From positions 124,001 through 188,000 of the forward strand of contig NZ_BDAY01000016.1 of the NCBI RefSeq assembly GCF_001612685.1: a DNA stretch of 64,000 bases. The letters run 5' to 3'. This DNA comes from Nocardia altamirensis NBRC 108246. Its GTDB lineage: Bacteria > Actinomycetota > Actinomycetes > Mycobacteriales > Mycobacteriaceae. The position numbers were made by a program, and so were the translations under genes. Below the pieces are notes generated by a model, which saw nothing but the letters and a program-made list of their open reading frames with translations, had not been told where the DNA came from and ran no database searches. This document shows positions 17,124 to 28,500 of this stretch, piece by piece. How positions within the stretch are numbered: the first letter of the stretch is position 1; each line of letters starts with the position of its first letter.

Positions 17124-18539
17124 GTGCAGGGTCCGGAGACGGACGATCCAGCGGAGCAGACCCGGCTGGTACGGGAGATCGCCGCAGCGATCTCGGCGGC
17201 GGTGCCACCGGAATGCCGCTCGTGGCAGGCCACTTTCGCGTTGACCGTCGGCGCGGACATCGTGGAGATCACCTGCCTGGATGGTGACGCGCGGCCGGTA
17301 TCGGTGCCGCCGACGGAGGCGATGACGGTGCTGGCACGGCAACACCGTGCCGTCTCGGCGCGGGTTGCCGGCGGACCGTGGTGGCGGCTGATCCTGTGGT
17401 CGAGCGCCGACGGTGAGCTCGACGTCGACTACGACCGCGGCGACGAGCCGTTTCCGGACGCTCACTTGTTCGCTCCCGAGGCATATCGGGACGATCTGGC
17501 GGCCTATCCGAGGGAACGACTGCCTATCTGGCTGGCGGCCTACCTCGAACACGCTGATCGGCAAACCCGCAGCCCGCAGCGCGCTGCCGCCGCCGTACGC
17601 GGCGATCTGGACGCGGGGGTTCGGCCGACACCCATGACGAACGAACTGCCGGACCTGCCGGTGATGTGGGCGCGATGGGCGATGCTGTCGGCGGCGTTCG
17701 TCGCCGTCCGATCAGAGCGCGGACCGCGCGTGTTGCCGTCGCTCGGCTGGTTCGAAAGCTCCCGGCGGGCAGGCTCCACGCTGTACGTGCTGCCTGGCGG
17801 CCGGGCCGTGCTGTCGGGAGGTGTGTGGAATCCGCCCGCACTCGACGCGGTATACAACGGCGGTGCCGAGATGCCGAATTCCTATGCCGGGGCGCCGGAT
17901 TGGGTGGCCGACCCGGTGCTGAACCCGCGCGCCGCCGCGGGGTTGCTGTCGTTCTGCTACTGGTGGGATTCCGGGCGATGGTATCGGGGCGAGTCGCCAT
18001 CGGCGGAGCACTCCGGTGCGGCGATCCCCGGGGTGTGGACCGCCGACACGGTGGCCGACATCGTGGCGAGTGTGCTGCCTGATCGGGCGAGTGACCGGGT
18101 GCGCGCGGCGGCCGCTGCGCTGGAGTCGGCCGCACAGGTCGGCGCGGTCACAAGGGAGCTGGTTGGCGAAATCTTCGATGATCCAGAGCGTTTCGATATC
18201 GACGGTGCGATGTACCAGTTCTCGATTGCCGGTTCGCTGGACACGGAGACCCGGCGCCGGATGTCGGGACCGGAGGCCATCGCCCGTGTCCGTGCGTACA
18301 TCACCGAGCGGCGGTTGGACGTGACGGGTTATCCGCTCGCGCAGTTGCGGGCCGACCGGATCAGCGCGGGTTGGATGGTCTATGTGCCGGTGCCGCGCGG
18401 GGAGATCGCGATCGGGCGGGCGATCTTCTATATCGCCGAGGACGGTGTCATAGAGCATTCGTCGTCATCGACGCCGCCCGTGACCTACGCGGCCGGATTC
18501 GAACAGCGTTACCGGCGACGGCAAGGGGAGCGAGACTGA
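17124..18539 (+). CDS. YezG/DUF600-like immunity or chaperone protein with a C-terminal YrhB-like domain
   Basis: A 471-residue soluble protein. GTG 17124 has a perfect AGGAGG at 17111-17116. Residues about 10-145 match the YezG immunity pattern: WWRLILWSSADGELDVDYDR, GDEPF, then Y-x-x-DLAAYPRERLPIWL. A middle domain (about 165-390) has no family I recognise. The C-terminal 90 residues (YPLAQLRADRISAGWMVYVP ... GRAIFYIAEDGVIEHSSSS) resemble immunity domains often encoded beside Nocardia toxins. It sits between the WXG protein and the giant protein, so it is the natural candidate to neutralise or escort the giant toxin before export. Activity is inferred only. Confidence 0.6.
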   Translation: MQGPETDDPAEQTRLVREIAAAISAAVPPECRSWQATFALTVGADIVEITCLDGDARPVSVPPTEAMTVLARQHRAVSARVAGGPWWRLILWSSADGELDVDYDRGDEPFPDAHLFAPEAYRDDLAAYPRERLPIWLAAYLEHADRQTRSPQRAAAAVRGDLDAGVRPTPMTNELPDLPVMWARWAMLSAAFVAVRSERGPRVLPSLGWFESSRRAGSTLYVLPGGRAVLSGGVWNPPALDAVYNGGAEMPNSYAGAPDWVADPVLNPRAAAGLLSFCYWWDSGRWYRGESPSAEHSGAAIPGVWTADTVADIVASVLPDRASDRVRAAAAALESAAQVGAVTRELVGEIFDDPERFDIDGAMYQFSIAGSLDTETRRRMSGPEAIARVRAYITERRLDVTGYPLAQLRADRISAGWMVYVPVPRGEIAIGRAIFYIAEDGVIEHSSSSTPPVTYAAGFEQRYRRRQGERD

Positions 18540-18648
18540 GCAGGATGCGGTGGGCGGCGTGGCGCTCCCAAGGGTGGGGACGGGTCCGCCCGTGCCGATC
18601 GCGCCGCGTTCTATCCTTCGGCTCTGAATCCGTGCGGCTCACCGGGGG

Positions 18649-19548
18649 ATGCTCATTGTGTCGGTAACCCCGCAGGAGCAGGTGGAAGGGCTCCCGAAAC
18701 TGGTGCGGGACCTGGTTCTCGGCGGCGAAGTTCCCCAGATGGACGGCGATGCCGGGCGCCGGGTCAGTGCGGCATGGCAGCGTGCGGGCGCGGAGTTGGC
18801 GGAACTCGCGCAACGGCTGCAGGCCGAGGTTGCGGCGTTGCCTGAGGCCGTGCGCGGTGATTTCGGCGACCGCGTCGTCGCCGACGCCGCGCCGATGTGC
18901 CGGGTAGCCGATGATTCGACGAAGTTCTGTCACAGCATGGCGCGCCACACCGATCGCAGTGCGGCCGACAGCGACAAAGAGGTGTACGTGATGTACGCCT
19001 TCGGCCTGATGACGGCCTATCAGCTACTGGTGGCCGGTGGTTTGCATCCGCTCGCCGCGACCGAGATATTGACCAGCGCGCGGGCGCGACACCTGGCCGC
19101 CTTCCGGGCGTTCGTTGCCGCACGGGCCGGTGCCGGGGCGGCCGCCGCCGCGGCGTGGGCGGGGCCGTTGCTCGTCCAGGCTGGCGGATTCGCGGTGTTC
19201 GCCGGCGGCATCGAGGTCGGTGTGCAGCTAGGGCAGATCCAGGGGCTGCTGGACGGACACCGTGAGTCGATCGACTGGCGCGCGGTCGGCATCGCCGCTG
19301 CGGCGGGTGCTGGGTCCGCGCTGAGCGGTGCGCTTGGCGGGCAAGCGGCGCACGCCGTTGTCTCCCGCGCTGACCCGCCGGTCTTGTTGGGGCGGGCGGT
19401 GGTTGCCGCGGTGTCCGGCCTCTCCGGTGTCATCGGTGGCGCGGCGACCACCGCGGGAATCACCGGCGAGTTCCGGTTGCCGATGTCGGCGTTGGTGAGT
19501 GGTATGGCCATCGGGATGGCGGGCGCGCACCTGCATGCGCGGGCGCAC
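18649..19548 (+). other. Domain: type VII/WXG100-like N-terminus of the giant protein
   Basis: Residues 1-300. The opening (LPKLVRDLVLGGEVPQMDGD then AAWQRAGAELAELAQRLQ) follows the pattern of the N-terminal WXG100-like domain of actinobacterial toxins. Four Ala/Gly-rich hydrophobic stretches follow (about 155-195, 213-239, 245-274, 277-300), with glycine-zipper character suggesting membrane insertion. Confidence 0.6.
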
Positions 19549-22500
19549 CCCGACGCGCCGTCAGCACCGTCGGGCCTGAGCCAGCACGAAAAGATCGGGC
19601 TCACTACGGATCTCACGATGCGGCCGGATGCACTCGGCACTCGAGAGCGCGCACTGACAGCGGCCGGTGAATCCGCTGTCGCCGAATTCCTGCCCGGCTC
19701 CTCGGACCGAGTGGCTGCCACGGCGTCGACAGGGCCGGTCGCCGATCCGAATGCGGCGCTGTATGAGCGAATCCAGCAGCTACGGGAGCAGGAGCTAGCC
19801 GAGACCAGGGCTCCCGCACACGAACCCGAGCCGACTGCATCGCTGAGTCCCACCGTGCCTCCGGCGACGGCTGATAACTCGGTCGCCGCCGGAGGCGAGA
19901 TCGCGTCCCAGGCATCCGCGAGTGGATCCGAGCGGCCCGTGGTGGCCGAGACGCCGACCGCGTCCGGCGGTGAGATCGCGCCGTCCGCACCGGCTGACCC
20001 GCCGGAGAGTACTGATCGGCCAGCGGACGGAGACGACCCGGAATCCGCGGTAACCGACAGCGGCACAGCCGAACTCGACCAGGCCGTCGCCGCGCGGGAC
20101 GAGTCTCGCGCGGAGTTTGCCCGGTTGCTGGAGCGGTCGCCGCAAGAGGTGCGCTGGTTGGGGCCGGAGCCGTTCGAATGGGCGGTCGGGCAGTCTGACC
20201 GCTGGGTGGGATCGCTGGGCGAGCACGGCTGGGCCGAGCTGCCGCCGGGAGTGCGCGAAGGGGCCGTGTCGGATCTGCACAAACGTGTGGGCGATCAAGC
20301 GTACGCCGATGTTATGGAGCGGGGTGCGTCGGTACGGCAGTGGTGGCGGCAGCAGCAGGAGTCTGCGGAGCCACCGGCGAGTTCCTCGACGGAGCAGCAT
20401 TGGGAGGCGGTGCGTGCGGCGGCCGCGAACGAACGCGTGCCGTCGGTCGGTCGCCTGCTGGACGAGCTGGAGCGATACCGGACGGCCGATGCTCGGGTCA
20501 AGGCGTTGGATCCGCGCGCGGCCGACGGGACGTGGGACAGCGCTCATCCCCGATACGAACAGCCCGATCCCGTTGCCGCCGTGCGGGTTACCGAGAGCGG
20601 TGCACCCGGCACCACTGGCGCTGACCTGACCGGTGCGGCCGAGCGTGCACAGTCGGCTGTCGACGCGCCCAGTCATAGCGAGCCTGCACCCCGGGTCGTC
20701 GAGGCAGATGGCGCGGACCCGACTGCAGGCCCGGATGGGCATGCGCGGACCGCCGAGGCGTCCGATCACCGCGAGCCCGCACCGCGGTCGGCCGAGGCTG
20801 AGCCGATGGCCGACGCCGATCGGGATGCCTTGGTGCAGAAGGAGATCGAGGACTTCGGCGCTGCGGCCTCGGCAGAGGCACTGGCGAAGGTGCGCGCGGC
20901 GGACTTCGCGGTGTTGGAGCGGGAGTCGACCAAGGCGGGGTCGGCGCTGGCGCGGTGGTTGGGGCTGTCGGACACCGAGTTCTACCAGATGTCGCCGTCA
21001 CGGCTGCGTGCCGCAGTGGAGTTTCATGTGGAGCTGGCCGAGCGGCTGCCCGAATTGGGGAAGCAGGCACGCGAGGACGCGGGCAAGTGGATCGGCGACA
21101 CCGTGCGTCGCGACATGGTCGCCGATGTGGCGAACGGCCGAGTGCCGGTCGGCGACGCGGTGAATGCGGCGCAGGCGTTGCCCGCGGAACTGCAGAACAG
21201 ATTGCGGGAGTATGCGGGTAGCGACGCCGAGGTGGTGGAGCGGTGGATGGAGGTGCATGCGACGCGCGACCGGCTGCTGGATACTCCCAATCTGATGCTG
21301 CGGCTCGAACCTGTTGTGGCAGAACCGGTGCCAGCGGCACGCGAGCGGTGGCAGGACGACCTTGACCTGATGCTGCGGTCCGAATCTGTTGGTGCGGACC
21401 ATGTTCTGATGTCAGGCGGGCGTGAGACGCAGCCCGAGCTGGTTTTTGCCGGGGCAGGTCGGGAGGAGTCGGTCGGCTCGCGGTCGGGTTGGGACGAGGC
21501 CGATGGGACGGGTGCGTATTCGGTTCCGGAACCGTCGATCACCTCCGAACGCCAGCGGGTCACGGATCCGGGGCTGGAGCGGGTGCGTGAGTTGCGGGAC
21601 AAGGAATCGGCCGAGACACGGCAGGCGAACCGCAGGGGTTCGAGCGCGTTGTCGGCGGAGGCTGCCGCGATGCTCGCAGAAAGTGGTTTGGCGCCACGGA
21701 CTCCGACCGGCCCGGCGCCGGTCACCGAAGCGGTGGGCGCGGCGGCGGACCCACGGTCGTCCAGTGCGAGCACCGCCTCGCGGGCAGGCGGGCCCGATGG
21801 TGATGGGACAGGGCCGTATTCGGCGCCGGATTTCTCGTCGGGTCCGCGGTCGGAGCCGGGGTCGTCGACGGTGGCCGAGCCGTCACGTGAGCTCGCCGGT
21901 GGGCGGTCGGAGGGCGGTCCGTCGGCAGTTGCCGTCCAGTCGCGTGAGCTCGCGGATTTGCTGTCAGGTCGGGCCGATCCCGTAGCGGAGGCCGCACTGG
22001 AGCAGGCGCGCCAGGCTTGGCAGCGCGAGAGAGCGGAAACCGTTCCCGCGCAGGGAGATTCCGACGCAGGGACGGCCGCGCGGGCCGGTGCGGAGCACAC
22101 GGAGACACCGCCTGGTTCGACGGAGACACCGCCGGATGCGGCCGATCCCGCGTCTCAGCAGCCTGCCGCCGCCAAGTCTGCGCCCGACGTTCGAGATGTC
22201 GCGGGGTGGTCGGGTGCCGCGATCCTTGGCGCTGTCCCCTCGGACGAGAACGTCGACGAAGCAGCTGATCCGCTAGTGCCACAACAGGATCCGCAGTCGA
22301 CCGTTCGGGAACCGACTGTCGAGTCGGCTGCGGCTCCGGCCGACACGGTGCCGCCCACCGCGGCAGCCGAGGAGGAGCCGCCGCAGGATCCGAGAGAGGC
22401 GCATGCGGCGGCGACCGCGCGCCTCGCCGAGCTGTTCCAGGCCGCACCGCAGGAGCTGCGCCTGTGGGGCAGGCCGTTGCTCGAGCACACGATGGATCGG

Positions 22501-25500
22501 TTCGAAGCCTGGTTGGCCTCGGACGGGTATGGTCGGCTCTCCCCGGAGGCGCAAGCGGGATTGCTGGATAGGCCAGCGGAGATGCTCGGCGAGACGGCGC
22601 GCAAGCTGGCCGACGAGCGCCACATGAGCGCTGTGCTGGAATGGCTGCGGCTGGAACGGCTGCGTGCGGCTGAGTTGGCACCGGACGGCACCAGCGTCCC
22701 GCAGGGGGAGCGCTGGCCTGCGATGCGCCGACTTGCCGAGGACGGTCCTTCCGCGGCGCTCAACGAAGTGCTCGAGGCCGTCGATCGCTATGCGGCGACC
22801 GGCGATGAGGTTGCGAAATTGCCACCGGTGCAGCAGAACTCGACCGAACAACCAGAAGAAGTTGCGTCGCCGACCGCCCCAGCGTCGCCGACGAGCTCGA
22901 CACCGCGTCAATCGCTGGGGGAGTCGTGGTGGTTTTCCTCCCCGCTGCGGCCGCAATGGATTCGGACGGGTTCCGAACTCGGCAAGCTGGCGGAGAAACT
23001 CCGCCAGTACGGCATCGACATCGATCACTGGGCGACGGGTCCCGAGTCCAAGGAGCTGGCCCGACTGCGCGCCGAACTTGCGTCGCGGACAGCCGAATTG
23101 GCTCAGCTGCTCGGCATCACCCCAGAAGACGTGAGCGCTCGGCGGATCGGGGAAGCACTCGCCGCGGCCTTGGCCGCGATCGACGACCGGTCCGATCCGG
23201 CGACGCCGGAGGACGAGCACCTGATCGAGCTCGCCGAATCGCGTGCGCTCCTCGTCTCGGTGATCGGCGCCGCGACCCGATTCAGCCAGCTGACGGCGCG
23301 GATCCCCACCGCGGGACCCGATTCCGGCCGGAGTCAGCTCGGCCGGTTGGTACAGACAGGTCCCGGCGAGCTGCGCAGGCGCCTGCGGCTACTGGGCCTC
23401 TCTGGCGACCTGGTGCGACCACCGACAAGGCCGCGCCGGCCGTCGCCCGGGGGTGAACCGCCGCCGACAAAGAAGACAGTGTCGGTGCCACCGGTGCGGC
23501 GGTCGGAAAGGCGACCGTCCGGGCCGGTCGCCGAGGCGACACCGCACGAGTCGACGCCGCAGCAGCCGCTGGCACCGGTCGCCGGTCCGGGGCTTACCGG
23601 AAAGCCGGACGGCGAAAGCGTATTTCAAGTACCGGATGTTCCGACTGCGCCTACACCGATTGATTGCGCAGCACGGGTCTTCCAGTATTTGAAGGAGGAA
23701 AACCCCAACGCCGCCGCGTATCTGGCCGATGCGCCGCCGATGCCCGACGCCGGTCTAGGCGGGACGGACCCGAAGCGGATACTGTCCGCCCTTCGTGCCA
23801 AGCGCTGGGCGGTATACGAAACCTGGGACGAGATCGCGGACCTGCTCGATAATCTGGGACCCGGCGCCGCCGCCTACGTCGTGACCGAAAGCAGGCACGC
23901 CCGCCGTGTCGGAGGCAAGGATCACGCCCGACTGTTCTTTCACGACCGTGCACAACCCAGAGCGCTCAAGTGGCGGGACCCGCTGGTTGACGGCGGCGCG
24001 AAGCGACTGTTCGAAGGCGGGATCCAGTTTCCTTCCGGGCTTGCCCTGTACGCCGTCGTCCGCAAGGCCGACGGCACCCTGTATTCGGCGTCCGGTGACT
24101 CGACGACGGATGGGATCGACCCGGTGGCATCGTCGCCAGTGCGTGCTGTCGCCGGTGTCGGGGATCTGCCAGAACCGAGAGGTGAGATCGCTGACCGGGA
24201 TATCGACACGCAGCTGCGAAACCTGGCCACGTCGCTCGATATCGCCGAGACCCGTGCGAAAGAGCTGGATTTCGAGCTGAGTCACCTCGCCGCCATGCAG
24301 GGCACCCGTACCACGGACCTATGGCCGGACTCAGCCGGAATGGCGGAGTGGACATACAAGTTCGATGCGGCGGCCAACGGGCTGGCCCAGGCGATCGACG
24401 TCTACCAGCAGACCTACCGAAGGACTCGCTCCGGGGGGTCGATGCACCAGCAGATAGTGAGCCAGCTGCGACGTCCGGAACTGCGCCAGCGGATCTTCGG
24501 GCTGATCGAACGTTTGCAGCGCGGGCTGGAATCGGTGGACGCCAGGACGCGGCGCGAGCTCGTGGCGGATGCACCGGGCGGTGGTCTGCGTGACCTGATC
24601 GGTCTCATGGGTGAGGTACTTTTGGTTGCCGAGGCCGATGCTGCGGACGCATCCGCCGAGCCGAATCACCCACCTCGTGCACTCGATCCGAAGCTGGCCC
24701 ACGTGCTCGCCGCGGCGGAGCAGTTGCCGCGGCGCGACGCCGAGCACCGGTTGGCGATCGATCCCTTGGGCGAGTTGCGGCTGCTGCGCGAGCTGCGGCC
24801 GGATGGTTACGTCGCCCACCGGATCACGGCGATCATGGACTACCTCGAAATCGGCCGAATAATCGAGCTGCCAAGCCAACTCATCGAGGTCAAGACGGAG
24901 ATCGCTCGGCTCCGTGACCAGAAGTTCGGACTCGAGCTGATGCGGCTGATAGATCGCCAGGCTGACGCGGCCGAGATCGCTCGCGTCGAAGCGAAGCGCG
25001 CCGAGAACATGGAGGCGTATTGCCAGCTCCGTCTCCAAACGGTCGCCGCCAAGTTCGATATGGACGTTTCGTCCTACACGAGCGCGGAATTGCGGGAATG
25101 GGCCGAGGAGCTGGGAGTCGACTCCAGTCGGCGCGAATTGATCGCAGAGCTGGGAACCGACTTCAGCCAGCGCGAACTGCTCGAAGAGGTGGCCTCGGCT
25201 GTCGAGGATTACGCGGTGGCGGTCGACGAGCGGATTCGAGTCCATGCGCTGGCGAGAACCGTTGCCTCGGGCCTGGAACGAGTGTCGGACCCCGCTCCCG
25301 GAGATCGCGATGTCGCCGAGCCCTTCGATGTGGCCTCGGCTATCGATGCGGAACTGAACGCACTCGACGTGCTGGTTCGTGTGCACGGTCTGCGCAACGG
25401 ACTGGCGGCCGAGTGCGGCCTGCAGCCGGCGAATGCGAAGTCCGAGTTCGCGCGACTGCGTGGGGAACTCAGGGCGCTGGAAGTCGACCTGGTCGATGTG

Positions 25501-28500
25501 CTGGTGAACACCGGCCTCATATCGCACTGGACCGAACTCACCCCGGGCGCGGTGCGGCGGGCCGACGAACTGTGGGCACAACGACAGTCGGACCTGCGTG
25601 GAACAAGCGAGGAAGGGCGACTGGCCACAGTCGATCAGCGGCGCGCCGACGCGGCACGCTACCTGGGACTGCGCCATCTGCACCACTACGTCGACCAAAG
25701 CAATCGGCTTGCCAAGGAATGCGATGCCGCGTTCGCGCGGATACACGATGCCGCGGGACGCCTGGCGACGCGTTGGGGCCTGGATCGATCGGAGGTGCCA
25801 CCGCAGCCGTCGAAATGGGTATCGGGCAGCGCGGCACGCGTATTCGAGCCGACCGAACAGGCTCATGCGGAGCACCACGTATGGGGTGAGCGGATCGCGG
25901 CGGCCGCGGACCGCCGCCGCCGTGTGTTCAGCGAGCTCGTGACCAGAGCACGACCGCTCGAGGTGGCACAACTGCACGACCTGCGCCCGCACGAGCTGCG
26001 CGATGCGATCGACGCGCTGGTCAGCTGGGGCATCGCCTATCGGACCGCGACCGCGGAGGATCCGCTGGCCGACGAGGGGTACGACGCCTTCACCGTCGAA
26101 CAAACCAGCCAGCTTCTCCTCGACCACTACTTTCCGTTGCTCTTCGCCGCACACACCGTCGAGCGCGCGACCCGCGCGGAGGCTGCGACCGCTGTCGCGC
26201 GGGATGCCCTGCGCCGTGAGGTTATTGATGGGCAAGGGGGACAGTGGCGTGCGCCTCTGGTTGCGGTCGTCGAGGTCGAAGGCGAACCGCCACAGGTGTT
26301 CGTCGCGGGTCCGGTGTCCGGGCTGGATCGGGCGTTGGACGAGGTCGAGCCCGCGGTTCGGGCCGACCTGGAACGTCGGCAGGCGCGTTTCCATTTCCGT
26401 GAGTTCGTCGTGGACGAGGACGGCCGAGTTTTCGTTCACGAGGTCGAGCCGCCGGGCCGCGCTGCCGCCGAACCCGATCAGCCGAGGTCGATCGAGCAGC
26501 CGCCAACGGACCTTCTCCGCGCTGCCGTCGCCGACGAGCTCACGACATGGCTCGACCGCGAGCTGCCGTTCACGGAGCGGGTCGCCGAGGGCGTGGCATT
26601 TTCTGCCGACGGCACCGGCGGCGGAATTCTGGTCGTCGCCGCGCCTCCTGGTATGCACATGCGGGTACTGAGCGACCTCGCACTGGCTGACCCCCGGTTC
26701 GCCGGAGCGCTGTGGCGACCGGAGTTCGACAAGCGATACGTGCGGGTGACACCGAGTCCGGACGGCACACCGGTCGCGGAGATTTGCAGCGCGAGCGAGG
26801 CAGAGCGGTGGTATCGGGAACCGACCGTCGATGAGATCGAAGGCATTCTCCTGGCGGAATATCTGCGCTTTCGCCAGCTGGGGTTGGTCGACGTCGGGTT
26901 CGGCGACTGGCTCGGCGGACTGGGGAAGCGCGTCTTCGCGAGCACAAAGCGTGCCAGGAAGGACAAGCAGGCACGCGGCGCAGGCGGAACCCCTACGGCG
27001 GCAAGCATGTTCAAGCAGGATGGCACGCTGCAGGCCTTCGGTTACGCGCTGGCGAAGTCCGCAACGACGGCGGTGGGCGCGGACTTGGCGCACCCGACTG
27101 CGGTGCTGATCAGAGCCCTCACCCGGCAGTTCGTGCTCCCGGACATCGCCGAGCCTGGTGCCGAACGGCCAGGGCCGGCCAGCGGATCGCTCGTCTTGCG
27201 CGCCGAGGTCGACGTCGGCCGCAGGTCCACCGTGGTCGAGATCCGCAACGACGGTGACGAGTGGCGTCTCGCGCCACCCAACGGGCACGGTGCCGTGAGT
27301 GACGTGGTGAGCCGATGGTTCGAGGGGCTGTCGGATCCGGATCCGGAACTGTTGCTCCACCGGGTCGCGCAACAATTCGTGGCCGCCACCCCCGGCGCCG
27401 GCACCGACGGCCCCATCTGGGCCCCTGGTCTACGACGTGACTTCTGGCAGCAGATCGTGTCTTTCCACGGTCGTCCGGTGGTCATCGATATTTGGCGGGG
27501 CGAGGTCGACTGGCAAGCGTGGGCGTCGCCGGAGCAGGAGATCGACAAACGGCTCGGTTGGGCGCTCCACGAAGGCAGGGTGCGCACAACGTACGACAAG
27601 AAAGGTGTTAGCAGGACCTACATCTGGAATACGGAGCTGATGCCCCTGCTTCGGGGCATCAGCGCTCAGCTCACCAGGACAGCCCCGGATCAATCCCTGC
27701 AGAGACCCGGCGAATTCGGCGCTGACCTGTCGCCGGACGCGCTCGACAGTTACCGCGCGCTGGTACTCGAGGTCGCCGCGGCTCGCGACCGTCTGCGCGC
27801 CTGGGACCAAAAATACGATGCGCTGGTCAGTGCCCTGAGTGCCGAGCACCCGGCTGTGCTGCGCGCGCGCCACGACCCCGAGTCCACGCGAGAGCTGGAG
27901 CGGTACCTGAGACGTGAGCGGGAAGTGTTGGCTGACACGCTCGGCATTCAGCCGACGGAGCTGGCATCGATCCAGCCGCCTGAAGACAGTCCCGAGGCGC
28001 GCCGTAGCGAAACCCTCTGGCAGATAGAGGAATTCACCGAACATCTGGGCCAGCACGGCGAACTAGCCACCGCCGTGTCCGAAACGCAAAGGGCCCGAGA
28101 CGGATTCCTGACCGGGCGGATAGTCGATCTGGAGCTGGCAGGCGTTGACGGTGCGCGCCGACTGACCGACCAGGTGGGGTACGTGCCGAACGCGGCCGGC
28201 GGTGTGCTGATCGTTGCCGCACCGAAAGGTGGGCACATGAGGAGTCTGACTCGGTTGGCAGTCGCCCACCCGAGTTTCGCCGATGCGCTGTGGCGCGAAG
28301 GGCTGGTCCTGCGCTACTTACTGGTGACACCACAGCCTGATGGACGAATCGAGGCGAGGCCGATCCCCGCCCAGGAGGCCGAAGCCACGCGGCCCAAACT
28401 GGATCACCGCGAAGTCAATGCACAGTTGCTGCACCACTACTTGATCTATCGACAGGCGGGCCTGATCAGTGCAGGGTTCCGTGAATGGCTGGATCAACTG

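Noticed and set aside
24331-27375. Antisense frame of about 1,000 codons opposite the giant gene
   Set aside because: Its product is rich in Arg, His and Gln with no domain, the usual product of the strand opposite a high-G+C gene with strong third-position bias. The sense strand has clear domains.
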